The translations under genes and the position numbers were made by a program. 64,000 nt of DNA, taken from the NCBI GenBank assembly GCA_033398695.1, contig JAWKAU010000207.1:1-64000 (forward strand), in the 5' to 3' direction. The notes below the pieces were generated by a model. The model saw only the letters and a list, made by a program, of their open reading frames with translations. It was not told the DNA's origin and did not search any database. Positions 31,406 to 42,369 of the stretch are shown here, one piece after another (the stretch's first letter is position 1; each line of letters opens with the position of its first letter). Source of the DNA: Orobanche coerulescens (lineage: Eukaryota; Streptophyta; Magnoliopsida; Lamiales; Orobanchaceae).

Positions 31406-31470
31406 GTTCCCTGGGGTCGAACCTATGACCTGTTGTATAATATTTGGTTATATTACCACTGAGGCCAAGA
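31406..31470 (-). promoter_or_regulatory. tRNA-like pol III promoter (A and B boxes), possible SINE head
   Basis: On the minus strand an A-box-like tggcctcagtgg (31456-31467) is followed 32 nt later by a B-box-like ggttcgacccc (31413-31423). Spacing and order fit a tRNA-derived SINE promoter. A T-rich run follows downstream. The sequence also lies inside a repeat whose end resembles a hAT terminus (aggggtggattta), so a MITE carrying a tRNA-like segment is an alternative. The duplicate is at 60251-60305. Confidence 0.4.
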
Positions 31471-31514
31471 TATTTGGGTGTTCCTAGGAATACTAGGAAC
31501 ACCCTTTAAATCCA

Positions 31515-31519
31515 CCCCT
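31515..31519. repeat. Target-site duplication of element B, left copy
   Basis: cccct, repeated at 40654-40658. Removing B restores tccacccctg, the terminus of a hAT-like repeat. Confidence 0.9.
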
Positions 31520-32288
31520 TGTAACACCCCCAAATCCTATTGGGTTATTACAGTGCCGTGGACCCCACGCCAGGAGATCCACCAGGCGAACATGACTAAA
31601 ATACATTAAATTAAACAACAAGGGAAAATCATAGTCCCTACCATGATATCCGACACAATATTCCGATAAGGAATTTCAACGACAACGATGGGCCTACATG
31701 GCCAAGAGTAAAAATACAACATCCACGAGCATCTGCTCGGGTAATACAAAATGACAATGATCGACAAATCAAGAACACTCCAACCGACTGACCAACATGA
31801 ACAACTCGGACTAGTATCGCTCGAATGCCTCGTCGCCATCATCATGCCCCTGTGTCTCAACTCTCTCCTCGCAAGCACCTAAAACATGAAAAACATGTTC
31901 CGCCCCCACGGGTCGATCATCCAGACAATGAACATCAAATACATGTATACCATGATATGCATCCAAAGGCGTAACGAAATGGTACAATGATGATAATAAT
32001 ACGAGATGCTCACAAACCAAGGTAAGAACCGAGCATTCGTGAAATACTATGCCCACCGCATACTATTAATACCTGTTCGACGGGTTAGAACATAAATGCC
32101 CAACGGCGAATCATAATCACAGAATACCACAATGAATTAAACGACATGAACCAAACCAATCGAATTTAATATGAATCATAATGCCCAAAGGCTCCAATGA
32201 AAATACCAAGACATTACAAAAGGCACGAAAGTCGTTCGGCGGAAATTAACAAATATCACAAACACGAAGTCAAAAACACCCATTTGTA

Positions 32289-32470
32289 TCAATGAGGGCG
32301 AAGCCACGACGAAGCCGTATCACAATAAGGGCGAAGCCACGGCATCGGCCGTATCACAATTAGGGCCAAAGCCACGGCACGAAGCCGTATCACAATAAGG
32401 GCCGAAGCCACGGCATCCAGCCGTATCACAATTAGGGCCGAAGCCACGACACGAAGCCGTATCACAATTA
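32289..32470. repeat. Five-copy tandem repeat of about 35 bp with alternating unit types
   Basis: Units start agggcgaagccacg and end in gtatcacaat(a/t). Odd units carry cacgaagcc and end in a; even units carry catcggcc or similar and end in t, as if built from a dimer. Five units are also found at 38375-38548 and 61136-61302. Confidence 0.85.
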
Positions 32471-32556
32471 ATGATAGTGTGCTGCCTTGAGTCGGCCAAC
32501 ACGATGACAGTAACACACGGATAGACACCGTCCTTGACAGTCCCAATTTAACACCT

Positions 32557-33040
32557 CGATTGCCTTAGGATGGCCAACCGATAACAATGATGCAGCGGAT
32601 GAATTCATGAATGAGTAAGCACTTCGATTGGCTTAGAATGGCCAATCGCTACGAATGATACGATGAATGATTAGAATACCTCGATTGCCTTAGAACAGTC
32701 AATCGATAACAATGAGATGGTGAATAATTAAACATTTCGATTTGCCTGAGAACGGCCAATCGATGACAATGATACGAAGGATGCCTCGGCACCTTTAATC
32801 GGTGACCAACGACGAAGATGAGAAATGAATAAGCCAATGCCTTAATTCGGCCAATATGGTTTTAATAACAACCCCCAACATGAATAACGATGATCTGAAC
32901 GATGTCTTAGATCGACATCAATATTAACAACAATCGATACATCGATGCCGCGAGCCGGCTATCGACAATGACATTAATAACGAGTATTACAATGCCTTGA
33001 ATCGGCCGTTAATGAACAACAATAAACATTTGGCATAATT
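32557..33040. repeat. Degenerate array of about 65-75-bp units with hairpin cores
   Basis: Repeated phrase tcgattgccttagaatggccaatcg, or degraded forms, at about 32557, 32628, 32687 and 32737, then weaker copies to 33020. The core cgattggc/gccaatcg is an inverted repeat. Matching arrays are at 38633-39090 and 61388-61845. Confidence 0.7.
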
Positions 33041-33877
33041 GCCGAAAGGTATCGTATCGAACGATCTCCTGATATCAATGAATTCATGAAGAGACTAAGT
33101 CTCGGAATGATACACACATTCATACACATATATGATGACATTAATCTCATTGACTAGTACAAGTATAAAACTTGCCTCAAACCGAAGGCGAGAAGGTATT
33201 TCCACGATCAACGTCCTTAATGAAATTATCGGCCGCTCGAACAACCTTGAACAACACAAATACCAACAATTCTCTTAATAAACGAATCTAGCTTTATCAC
33301 AACCAACTCAAAAGTCGATACACCAATACCCAAAACTCATTGGGGCATTAAAACAATCGCGTTGTAAACAATCTCCAATTGTTTACAACCAAAACTCAAT
33401 TACATCCGAAACCAACTTCCAATGAATGATTCAAACCCACAAAACCTCATGAATACTATCAATAATCCAAAATGAATATCCGAAAACGTGATTATAACGA
33501 CAATTAATCGAAAACCCCCAATTTCAACTCGATATTCAAAGTGTTCTTGAATAATCCCTCAATAATCCAATGAATCCTTATACAAACTCATAATCATATA
33601 CATATCCCTTCATATAACATGATTATCGCGTCCAAAACATCATATCTCAACACAAAATCGAAATCCAAGATGTTGAAGAATTTACCTCTTGAAGATCCAA
33701 CCAATTCGATCCGATGAAAACGTGTAAAATCGACTATCCAAGCTTTCCAATGAATCAAGATGATGAAATCCGAACACACAAGTGATTGATGATGACAAAA
33801 TATCTCCCTCAAGCTTATCTCTCTCGTATGAAGGTGGAAGAAATGGAAGAAATGAGCTGAAATGCTCAAAAAACGAA

Positions 33878-34215
33878 TTTATAGGGGTTGACTCGTCTGA
33901 CAGACTCGACCGTGTCCGCTTTGAAGCAGTCGCGGCGCTTGGTGGCAGGGACTCGACCGTGTCCTGCTTGACACGGTCGCGGCGCTAAGGGGCCTATCGA
34001 TAGTGACCTGTCCGATAGTGACTCGGTACCTCGCGGCGCTCGGCATTGACTCGACCGTGTCCTGGAACACGGTCGGGCCTCTGGGCAGTCGGTTCTGGCT
34101 TATCCGGAAGGGTTCAACTCGGCCGTGCCAGACGACACGGTCGAGTCCTGTGGGCAGAGACTTCGGCATTTCCGGACGAGTACAGCACGGTCCGTGTCGG
34201 ACGACACGGCCGAGT
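33878..34215 (-). promoter_or_regulatory. Element B core promoter with GC-rich hairpins in U3
   Basis: The TATA box (cctataaatt on the minus strand) is followed upstream by four inverted repeats built on gactcgaccgtgtc/gacacggtcg (33948-33982, 34048-34076, 34117-34146, 34187-34213). Equivalent arrays lie at 39940-40282 and 62702-63045. A regulatory role is inferred from position. Confidence 0.6.
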
Positions 34216-34263
34216 TCGGTCGGCAGTGATCGGCCAATAACTCAAAAATGAGCGGGTGAGCTA

Positions 34264-34411
34264 AAACGACCATAACTCTCTCGTCCGGACTCCGATTGAC
34301 TCACCGTTTGAACCATTGGAAAGCTAACTCGATGCTCTATAATATTGCAAAGATTCAGAATTTTTGGAGTTACCAAAAATTAATGGTGATCTAACAAAGT
34401 CGAACTCATAT
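34264..34411 (-). repeat. U3 block shared by LTR families A and B
   Basis: Homologous to 2569-2716. It lies upstream of the hairpin cluster in both families. Confidence 0.85.
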
Positions 34412-34587
34412 GCGGAAAGTTGAAATAATGGACAATAACGATACACAACTCGAAGTTTTTCCGAACGGTGAACACGGGTGAATGAACATGATTGATAAAT
34501 GATTATAAATGAGTGAAAATCCACTGAGTGACAATCACCGAATGAAATTACTGAATGATAATGACTGAATTACAACCGGGTATTACA

Positions 34588-34600
34588 TACTCCCCCCCTT
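34588..34600 (-). other. Polypurine tract of element B
   Basis: The minus strand reads aagggggggagta directly before the 3' LTR. Confidence 0.85.
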
Positions 34601-35259
34601 AAAAGAGTTTCGTCCTCGAAACTAAGGGTAAACGACTCTGGATATGAACTATCCATCTTGATCTGAAAACAATAATGCACATCTAGTCCTCGGGACCAAA
34701 TCAACCGCAAGCCCAAGTCCCCAAGACTTGACGTCTCGAAACACAGTGAACGATTTCCTAAATTATCATGAAATCTTGAGCACAACGCCGAAAGGATGAA
34801 CTCCCAACAAATGACCCAAATCTCAAGATTCTCGAATATGATCATAATAAGACAGATCAACCATAAATGATCCACAGTCACGATACATTAATACGGATAG
34901 ATTTACATAGTCATCCAAAAACAAGGTTACATCTAAAATGTACCCAACATCGATATCCTTTATCTCAACGATTTAAGGTATATCCGAAGATCAACTCGCC
35001 GCTGCATATGATCTCAGAAGGTCACGAGAATGAAAGTGACTAAAATGAATGATGAATGATAATTGACTATAAATCCGACCAGGATTAAGAATGGCTCACC
35101 AAGGTGAATTAATAACGTCATGAGTGATAGTTCAAGTGAAATTATTGGAACCGTTGTTCCTCGTGAATTAAATGATTAATTTCATGATGACAAGTCTCAA
35201 CATGATTGATGTATGATGAATGAATTATATGAATGAATGAACGACAACGAAATGAATGA
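34601..35259. other. 3' untranslated region of element B
   Basis: Non-coding and AT-rich, with many tgaatga repeats near the gag end. No pol motifs were seen in any frame. Confidence 0.55.
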
Positions 35260-36327
35260 TTATACTATTAACGAACAAGAATTAACTTGTTCAAACCGGT
35301 GATGAATGTCCTTACCTCTGGCCCTCGAGGCCTGATAGGGTCCCTTGGATGATGCACGGACTGGAGTAACGAAGTCTCTCGAGGCCCTTGAGCTCTCTTG
35401 AGATTTACTGGCGCTAGAACCCCTACAGTATTTCTGCCGGTGTCCCTGCCTCCCACACAGAAAACAAACAATAGCTGGCATCGTACATCGGGTACTAACG
35501 TGACCTGCTGAATCACAGTTAAAGCAAACAACAGTCGAACTCGTCGCCTGAGAGGAAGATGCTATCCCAGCACGAAGACGACTAGAAAACGACCCCTTGG
35601 ACGTCGGAGCCCGATGTCCCTCTGAACGAGCCGGCATTCTAGTCCTCTCACCTGAAGAAACTGAAGGATGCTTCTGAGTAAGCTCCTTGATCAAAAGCTC
35701 TGCTCCAAGAGCCTTCCCGATGAACTCACTAAGTGAATTACAATTGTGATTGAACAACTGCATCCTCAACTGCGGATTTAGCCTCTTGCTAAAATACTTA
35801 ATTTTATCGCCTCGAGACGGATAATTGGCGAAGCGGCCGAAGTAGTCACTGAAACTTCTCGGCAATGACAATAACACCCTCGTCCTCGGATTCGGGGTTC
35901 AAAACTTGACAATTTGGCTTCACGAAGTGGGCAGGTAATACCTCTCTAACATGAGAGTCTTGAACTCACTCCAAAAACAATCGCGATCGATGGGTTTCAC
36001 AGAAAGCCACCACGAATAAGCGCCCTTACTCAAGTAATAAGCCGCTACTTCCACTTTACTCTCTTCCGGACACTGAACCATGTCGAAGAGTTTATCAAAA
36101 TGCTCGAGCCAATGAACAATATCATCCGGTTCCGACGAACCCTCAAAAGTAGGCGGCATCTGCCGAGAGATATCGCCAACAATCTGATTCACTCCTCCAG
36201 TCTGTCCATGAAATGGCACTGCATCCTCTGTTGCGGTGGACCACGAACCATCGAGTGCATGGTCTCCACTATCCGCGTCATCTCGAGTCATCTGGTCATC
36301 ATGCCTGCATAAATATGAATGGGTCAA
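35260..36327 (-). pseudogene. gag: Ty3/gypsy gag of element B, disrupted
   Basis: Two open pieces in the same frame, 36327-35920 (135 codons) and 35877-35260 (205 codons), are separated by two in-frame stops near 35920 and 35902. The first piece holds the capsid N-terminus (PPTFEGSSEPDDIVHWLEHF, AYYLSKGAYSWW). The second holds the capsid C-terminus (YFSKRLNPQLR) and two CCHC knuckles, CFNCDSAGHVSTRC and CFLCGRQGHRQKYC. In shifted frames between the pieces, gag-like residues (REAKLSSF) persist, which suggests small compensating indels rather than simple stops. The protein would package element RNA. No pol follows. Confidence 0.85.
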
Positions 36328-36790
36328 CCGAACACCTTCCGAGTGAGCCGCTTCTCAAGTACGACTCCTGACGGTGAATGGTTATCGACGGTGAATGCGT
36401 AGCCTCGCTATTTGATGAATTAATGATATCCCTCGCATTCGTGTGGGCATGCACACGAGATCCGGGTTCCGGCCCGCACCGCGCCTCTTCCCTGCGTCCT
36501 CGGCGACTCTATCCATCTTGAAGTAGGAAAGTCACATGATGATTCTGATTCCGCATGAATATCGCATTATGATTACGTTACGTGACAATAATGAGCATAC
36601 ACGCTCTCGCACAATGAATGCATTAATGATTTAATGAAATGATCGTCGACATTACGTCGAGTATGATAAGATCGTATGAAACATCAAATGAGGTAACATG
36701 ATTGCACGATGAAATTCTGAAATGATTACCTTGAACAAGTTAACAAGGTTGAAAATTCGATCCTCAAGATCAACAAGCGAACCGTGAGAT
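36328..36790. other. Leader region of element B
   Basis: Non-coding DNA upstream of gag, with no motif recognised. Confidence 0.4.
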
Positions 36791-37200
36791 GGGGTGAATG
36801 ATTAATGAATTAATGAACAATGAGATCGGTGAGTGATGAATGAATTAATCGAGCGATGATATTGGTGAGTGATGAATGAATTAAGCGGTGATGAATGAAT
36901 TATCTGAGTAATGATATTGACTGAGTGAGGAATGAATTAACTGAGTGATGGATGAATTATCTGAGTGATGATATTGACTGATTGAGGAATGAATTAACTG
37001 ACTGATGATATTGACTGAGTGGTGAATGAATTAACTGACTGATGATATTGACTGAGTGATGAATGAATTAACTGAGTGATGAATGAATTATCTGAGTGAT
37101 ATTATTGACTGAGTGATGAATGAATTAACTGAGTGATGAATGAATTATCTGAGTGATGTTATTGACTGAGTGATGAATGAGTCAACTGAGTGATGAGGTC
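36791..37200. repeat. tgaatgaatta-type minisatellite in the element B leader
   Basis: A higher-order unit of about 57 bp is made of three subunits of 17-20 bp: tgatgaatgaattaactgag, tgatgaatgaattatctgag and tgatgatattgactgag. It repeats imperfectly about seven times. Confidence 0.85.
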
Positions 37201-37585
37201 AAAATGATGATTGAGAATTATTAATTGATAAATGAGTTGATCCTTAATGCTTACACAAGTCACACGTGCTCCAAAACAATTAGTCATGAATCAATCATAA
37301 CACAAATATCACATATAGGTTTCAGCAAAGCATGAACAATTAATGACATGATGAATGTATGAACACAAAGAGGATCGAGTCCTTACACAGGTCATACGAA
37401 GCTTCGAGGTCTCGCGATACTAGTCTTCACTGACGATGACTCGATGAATGAATGACTCGTGCAGTCGCACTAATATTACGACTCACAAAACCTGACTGAC
37501 TAGATTGTCATAACCTAACAATCCCACTACTACCGCGTCGGTAGGACCACATAACTCACATCTCACGGTATTTCACAACCCAAGG
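37201..37585. other. Leader of element B next to the primer site
   Basis: No coding potential is seen. Confidence 0.4.
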
Positions 37586-37597
37586 TCTCCGATACCA
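37586..37597 (-). other. Primer binding site of element B (tRNA-iMet type)
   Basis: The minus strand reads TGGTATCGGAGA four bases inside the 5' LTR. It differs from element A in the last base. Confidence 0.85.
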
Positions 37598-37601
37598 TTT
37601 C

Positions 37602-40600
37602 TGTAACACCCCCAAATCCTATTGGGTTATTACAATGCCGTGGACCCCACGCCAGGAGATCCACCAGGCGAACATGACTAAAATACATTAAGTTAAACAA
37701 CAAGGGAAAATCATAGTCCCTACCATGATATCCGACACAATATTCCGATAAGGAATTTCAACGACAACGATGGGCCTACATGGCCAAGAGTAAAAATACA
37801 ACATCCACGAGCATCTGCTCGGGTAATACAAAATGACAATGACTGACAACTGAAGAACACTCCAACCGACTGACCAACATGAACAACTCGGACTAGTATC
37901 GCTCGAATGCCTCGTCGCCATCATCATGCCCCTGTGTCTCAACTCTCTCCTCGCAAGCACCTAAAACATGAAAAACATGTTCCGCCCCCACGGGGTCAGT
38001 CATCCAGACAATGAAAATCAAATACATGTATAACATGATATGCATCCAAAAGCAGAACGAAATGGTACAATGATGATAATAATACGAGATGCTCACAAAC
38101 CAAGGTAAGAACCGAGCATTCGTGAAATACTATGCCCACGGCATACTATTAATACCTGTTCGACAGGTTAGAACATAAATGCCCAACGGAGAATCATAAT
38201 CACAGAATACCACAATGAATTAAACGACATGAACCAAACCAGAACTGAATTTAATATGAATCATAATGCCCAAAGGCTCCAATAAAAATACCAAGACATT
38301 ACAAAAGGCCTGAAAGTCGTTCAGCGGAAATTAACAAATATCACAAACACCTGAAGTCAAAAGCATTTGTATCAATGAGGGCGAAGCCACGGCACGGCCG
38401 TATCACAATAAGGGCGAAGCCACGGCATCGGCCGTATCACAATTAGGGCGAAGCCACGGCCGAAGCCGTATCACAATAAGGGCGAAGCCACGACATCGGC
38501 CATTATCACAATTAGGGCGAAGCCACGGCGCGAAGCCGTATCACAATTAATGATAGTGTGCGCCTTGAGTCGGCCAACACGATGACAGATAACACGGATA
38601 GACACCGTCCTTGGCGATCCCAATTTAACACCTCGATTGCCTTAGGATGGCCAACCGATAACAATGATGCGGTGGATGAATTCATGAATGAGTAAGCACT
38701 TGATTGGCTTAGAATGGCCAATCGCTACGAATGATACGATGAATGAATAGAATACCTCGATTGCCTTAGAACGGTCAATCGATAACAATGAGATGGTGAA
38801 TAATTGAACATTTCGATTTGCACGAGAACGGATCGATGACAATGATCTGAAGGATGCCTCGGCACCTTTAATCGGTGACCAACGGCGAAGATGAGAAATG
38901 AATAAGCCAATGCCTTAATTCGGCCAATATGGTTTTAATAACAACCCCAACATGAATAACGATGATCGAACGATGTCTTAGATCGACATCAATATTAACA
39001 ACAATCGATACATCGATGCCGCGAGCGACTATCGACAATGACATTAATAACGAGTATTACAATGCCTTGAATCGGCCGTTAATGAACAACAATAAACATT
39101 TGGCATAATTGCGAAAGGTATCGTATCGAGCGATCTCCGATATCAATGAATTCATGAAGAGACTAAGTCTCGGAATGATACACACATTCATACACATATA
39201 TGATGACATTAATCTCATTGACTAGTACAAGTATAAAACTTGCCTCAAACCGAAGGCGAGAAGGTATTTCCACGATCAACGTCCTTAATGAAATTATCGG
39301 CCGCTCGAACAACCTTGAACAACACAAATACCAACAATTCTCTTAATACGAATCAAGCATGATCACAACCAACTCAACAGTCGCTACAACAAGCCCCGAA
39401 ACTCAGGGGGGCATGAAAACACACCCGTTGTAAACAATCTCCAATTGTTTACAACCAAAACTCAATTACATCCGAAACCAACTTCCACTGAATGATTCAA
39501 ACCCCCAAAACCTCATGAATACTATCAATAATCCAAAATGAATATCCGAAAACGTGATTATAACGACAATTAATCGAAAACCCCAATTTCAACTCGATAT
39601 TCAAAGTGTTCTTGAATAATCCCTCAATAATCCAATGAATCCTTATACAAACTCATAATCATATACATATCCCTTCATATAACATGATTATCGCGTCAAA
39701 ACATCATATCTCAACACAAAATCGAAATCCAATATGTTGAAGAATTTACCTCTTGAAGATCGACCAATTCGATCCAGGAAAGCGTGTAAAATCGACTATC
39801 CAAGCTTTCCAATGAATCAAGATGATGAAATCCGAACACACAAGTGATTGATGATGACAAAATATCTCCCTCAAGCTTATCTCTCTCGTATGAAGGTGGA
39901 AGAAATGGAAGAAATGAGCTGAAATGCTCAAAAAATGAATTTATAGGGGTTGACTCGTCTGACAGACTCGACCGTGTCCGCCTGACACGGTCGCGGCGCG
40001 CAGCTGGCCGGCAGGGACTCGACCGTGTCCTGCTTGACACGGTCGCGGCGCTAAGGGGCCTACCGATAGTGACCTGTCCGATAGTGACTCGGTACCGCGT
40101 GGCGCTCGGCATTGACTCGACCGTGTCCTGGAACACGGTCGGGCCTCTGGGCAGTCGGTTCTGGCTTATCCGGAAGGGTTCGACTCGGCCGTGCCAGACG
40201 ACACGGTCGAGTCCTGTGGGCAGAGACTTCGGAATTTCCGGACGAGTACAGCACGGGCCGTGTCGGACGACACGGCCGAGTTCGGTCGGCAGTGATCGGC
40301 CAATAACTCAAAAATGAGCGGGTGAGCTAAAACGACCATAACTCTCTCGTCCGGACTCCAATTGACTCACCGTTTGAACCATTGGAAAGCTAACTAGATG
40401 CTCTATAATATTGCAAAGATTCAGAATTTTTGGAGTTACCAAAAATTAATGGTGATCTAACAAAGTCGAACTCATATGCGGAAAGTTGAAATAATGGACA
40501 ATAACGATACACAACTCGAAGTTTTTCCGAACGGTGAACACGGGTGAATGAACATGATTGATAAATGATTATAAATGAGTGAAAATCCACTGAGTGACAA

Positions 40601-40653
40601 TCACCGAATGAAATTACTGAATGATAATGACTGAATTACAACCGGGTATTACA
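37602..40653 (-). repeat. Element B 5' LTR
   Basis: Matches 31520-34587 throughout. At informative sites (for example ttaagttaaac and tgtataacatg) it differs from both 31520-34587 and 60358-63409, which agree with each other. Its TATA motif is at 39940-39945. Confidence 0.92.
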
Positions 40654-40658
40654 CCCCT
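40654..40658. repeat. Target-site duplication of element B, right copy
   Basis: cccct, as at 31515-31519. Confidence 0.9.
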
Positions 40659-41300
40659 GACCCATTGTATCCACACAAAAAGTACTCCATCCACTCCATC
40701 ATTCACCGCACATGATCTTCTCAAAACCGTCATATGTTCATCAGTCAATAATGGCTAAACCCTACATTGCATCTAGGTTGTAATACATCAACTTCAGAAT
40801 AAGTCTATTTTCAGCATCAATAATGACAAATTCACTTGATAAAAGCATACAATCAAAGTCACGCATACTACTCGAATTATATGGGAGTAACTTTTTATTT
40901 CATCCAAAGAAAAATTAGCACCTATTCATCCCTGAGATGAAAATCCATAAATATTGAAAATTGATATTGAAATAAAATACACAATAGAAATAAAATTTAA
41001 TATTTTTATTCTTACAAAGCACAAAAATAGATTTTTTAGTGAGCAAGAAATAAACTAACATTGATCCAAGATAATAATAATCTATATTTTTAGTGGTAAC
41101 CATAATATAATTAAAAATGATAATGAACCACATAAATACAATTTAATACGAATAATGATTCATACATAAATAAGTAGAATAAAGTAAATAATTTGCATAA
41201 GTATAACTACCGGATTCCTAGAAATTTGGCGCCATGTGTGCATGATGCCATCTTAAAGCAAATGCCATGTCTTCCTCCACAACTCATCAGCTCTCGACAT
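40659..41300. other. AT-rich host-like DNA
   Basis: No gene or repeat recognised. Confidence 0.4.
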
Positions 41301-41301
41301 A

Positions 41302-41938
41302 CTGTTGGATATTAATACCATAGCAAAGAGGCACCATAACTAACATCATGAAGCCCAAATATGTGCCTTAGTAATTTTTGTCCTCAATGCCCATATCATC
41401 GTCCAATAACCCCAACGCGTGGCATGCTTGTTGGTACGATCTGTACCAATTTTAGATATAAATATAATATGTAATAATATTATACTTTTTTTGCATCAAG
41501 TTGAAAATATTTAGAAAATAAACCACCAGAAGCATGAGTTTAGATTGATATAGTCTTAATAAATTTTCTGTCACCGTCAATTTCTTTGTTCTTCCCCAAA
41601 CGTAAATACATAATGTCAAAATAAATTGGGTGAGGAAAGTATTTTTTTTAAAAGATAGTTTGAAATTTAAAGTAAAGTGACATGTAATTTAATAAACCCC
41701 CTTGCTTTTTGCCACCCAAATTATTTCACAAAGTAATATCTTATTGAATATCGGTAAAATAATATATAAAAAGGTTAAATAAATGTATATAATGTTGTAA
41801 TTAATGTATTTATTAATGAATGATCTTTATACCCCTGAAACTCTAGATGTGTACCTATAAATAAAGGCATTTGGCCCTCATAAAAATACACACATTATTT
41901 TTCTTCTCTTCCAATTTTTCTCTTTTTCTCTCAAGTTT
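41302..41938 (+). repeat. Putative 5' LTR of copia relic G
   Basis: Ends just before taacacgttatcagcacga (41940-41958), a motif that often marks the LTR/leader boundary in plant copia elements. A TATA box ctataaataaagg lies at about 41855-41867. The left end, perhaps tgttggatatt at 41302, is uncertain, and no matching 3' LTR was found. Confidence 0.45.
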
Positions 41939-42369
41939 ATAACACGTTATCAGCACGATACTCTACGAGTAATTTTTTTTCTCTTTGATTTTCGAAAAAA
42001 AAAAAAAAACGCGAGCAGCTTTTCTGCACTGCGAGATCGCGCTAAAATCGCGATTTCTGCTTTGTTAACCGTCAGATCATCATGAAATTTTTACAGTATC
42101 TTACTAAGCAGATCTACAAATTCAACGGTGGATATCGGATTCTAAAACGTATTGCATGCATAAAAAAAAGTCCGAACAGAAATAATCTTTTTTTTACATT
42201 GGTGAAAGGTATTAATTCTATTTACTCCTTCAAAAAACTTTCTTGCATATGATGATTTTGAGGAAAAATATATTACATTTAGTTATTAAATTTTATATTT
42301 TTGTGTGCATCATATATAAATAATATATATGATGACCTCAAAATTTATTATCAAATCATATTCGTCTTT

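Larger units (their letters stand above)
31520..34587 (-). repeat. Element B 3' LTR
   Basis: Ends are TGTAATACCC (at 34587) and GGTGTTACA (at 31520). The TATA motif is at 33878-33883. U3 is to the right with GC-rich inverted repeats and the A/B shared block. R/U5 to the left holds a 35-bp five-copy tandem array and a series of hairpin units of about 70 bp. Confidence 0.92.
27657..35183. other. Segmental duplication, copy 1
   Basis: Collinear and nearly identical to 56507-64000 with an offset of 28838-28849 bp. It includes host-like DNA, two LINE relics, a tRNA-like promoter sequence and the left 3.66 kb of element B with the same junction. The end at 35183 is set by the window edge in copy 2. 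Confidence 0.93.
31520..40653 (-). mobile_element. Element B: complete gag-only Ty3/gypsy-like LTR retrotransposon
   Basis: A 9.13-kb element with LTRs of 3068 and 3052 bp, TSD cccct, an iMet-type primer site and a polypurine tract, oriented right to left. The 3.0-kb interior encodes a gag with two CCHC knuckles and nothing recognisable from pol. LTR ends, primer site and a U3 block are homologous to element A, so A and B are sister families of non-autonomous elements. The first 3.66 kb is present again at 60358-64000. Confidence 0.92.

Noticed and set aside
33782..34251. Plus-strand frames such as the one at 34003
   Set aside because: They translate the U3 inverted repeats of element B, recur in all three B LTRs, and have Arg/Gly-rich composition due to base content.
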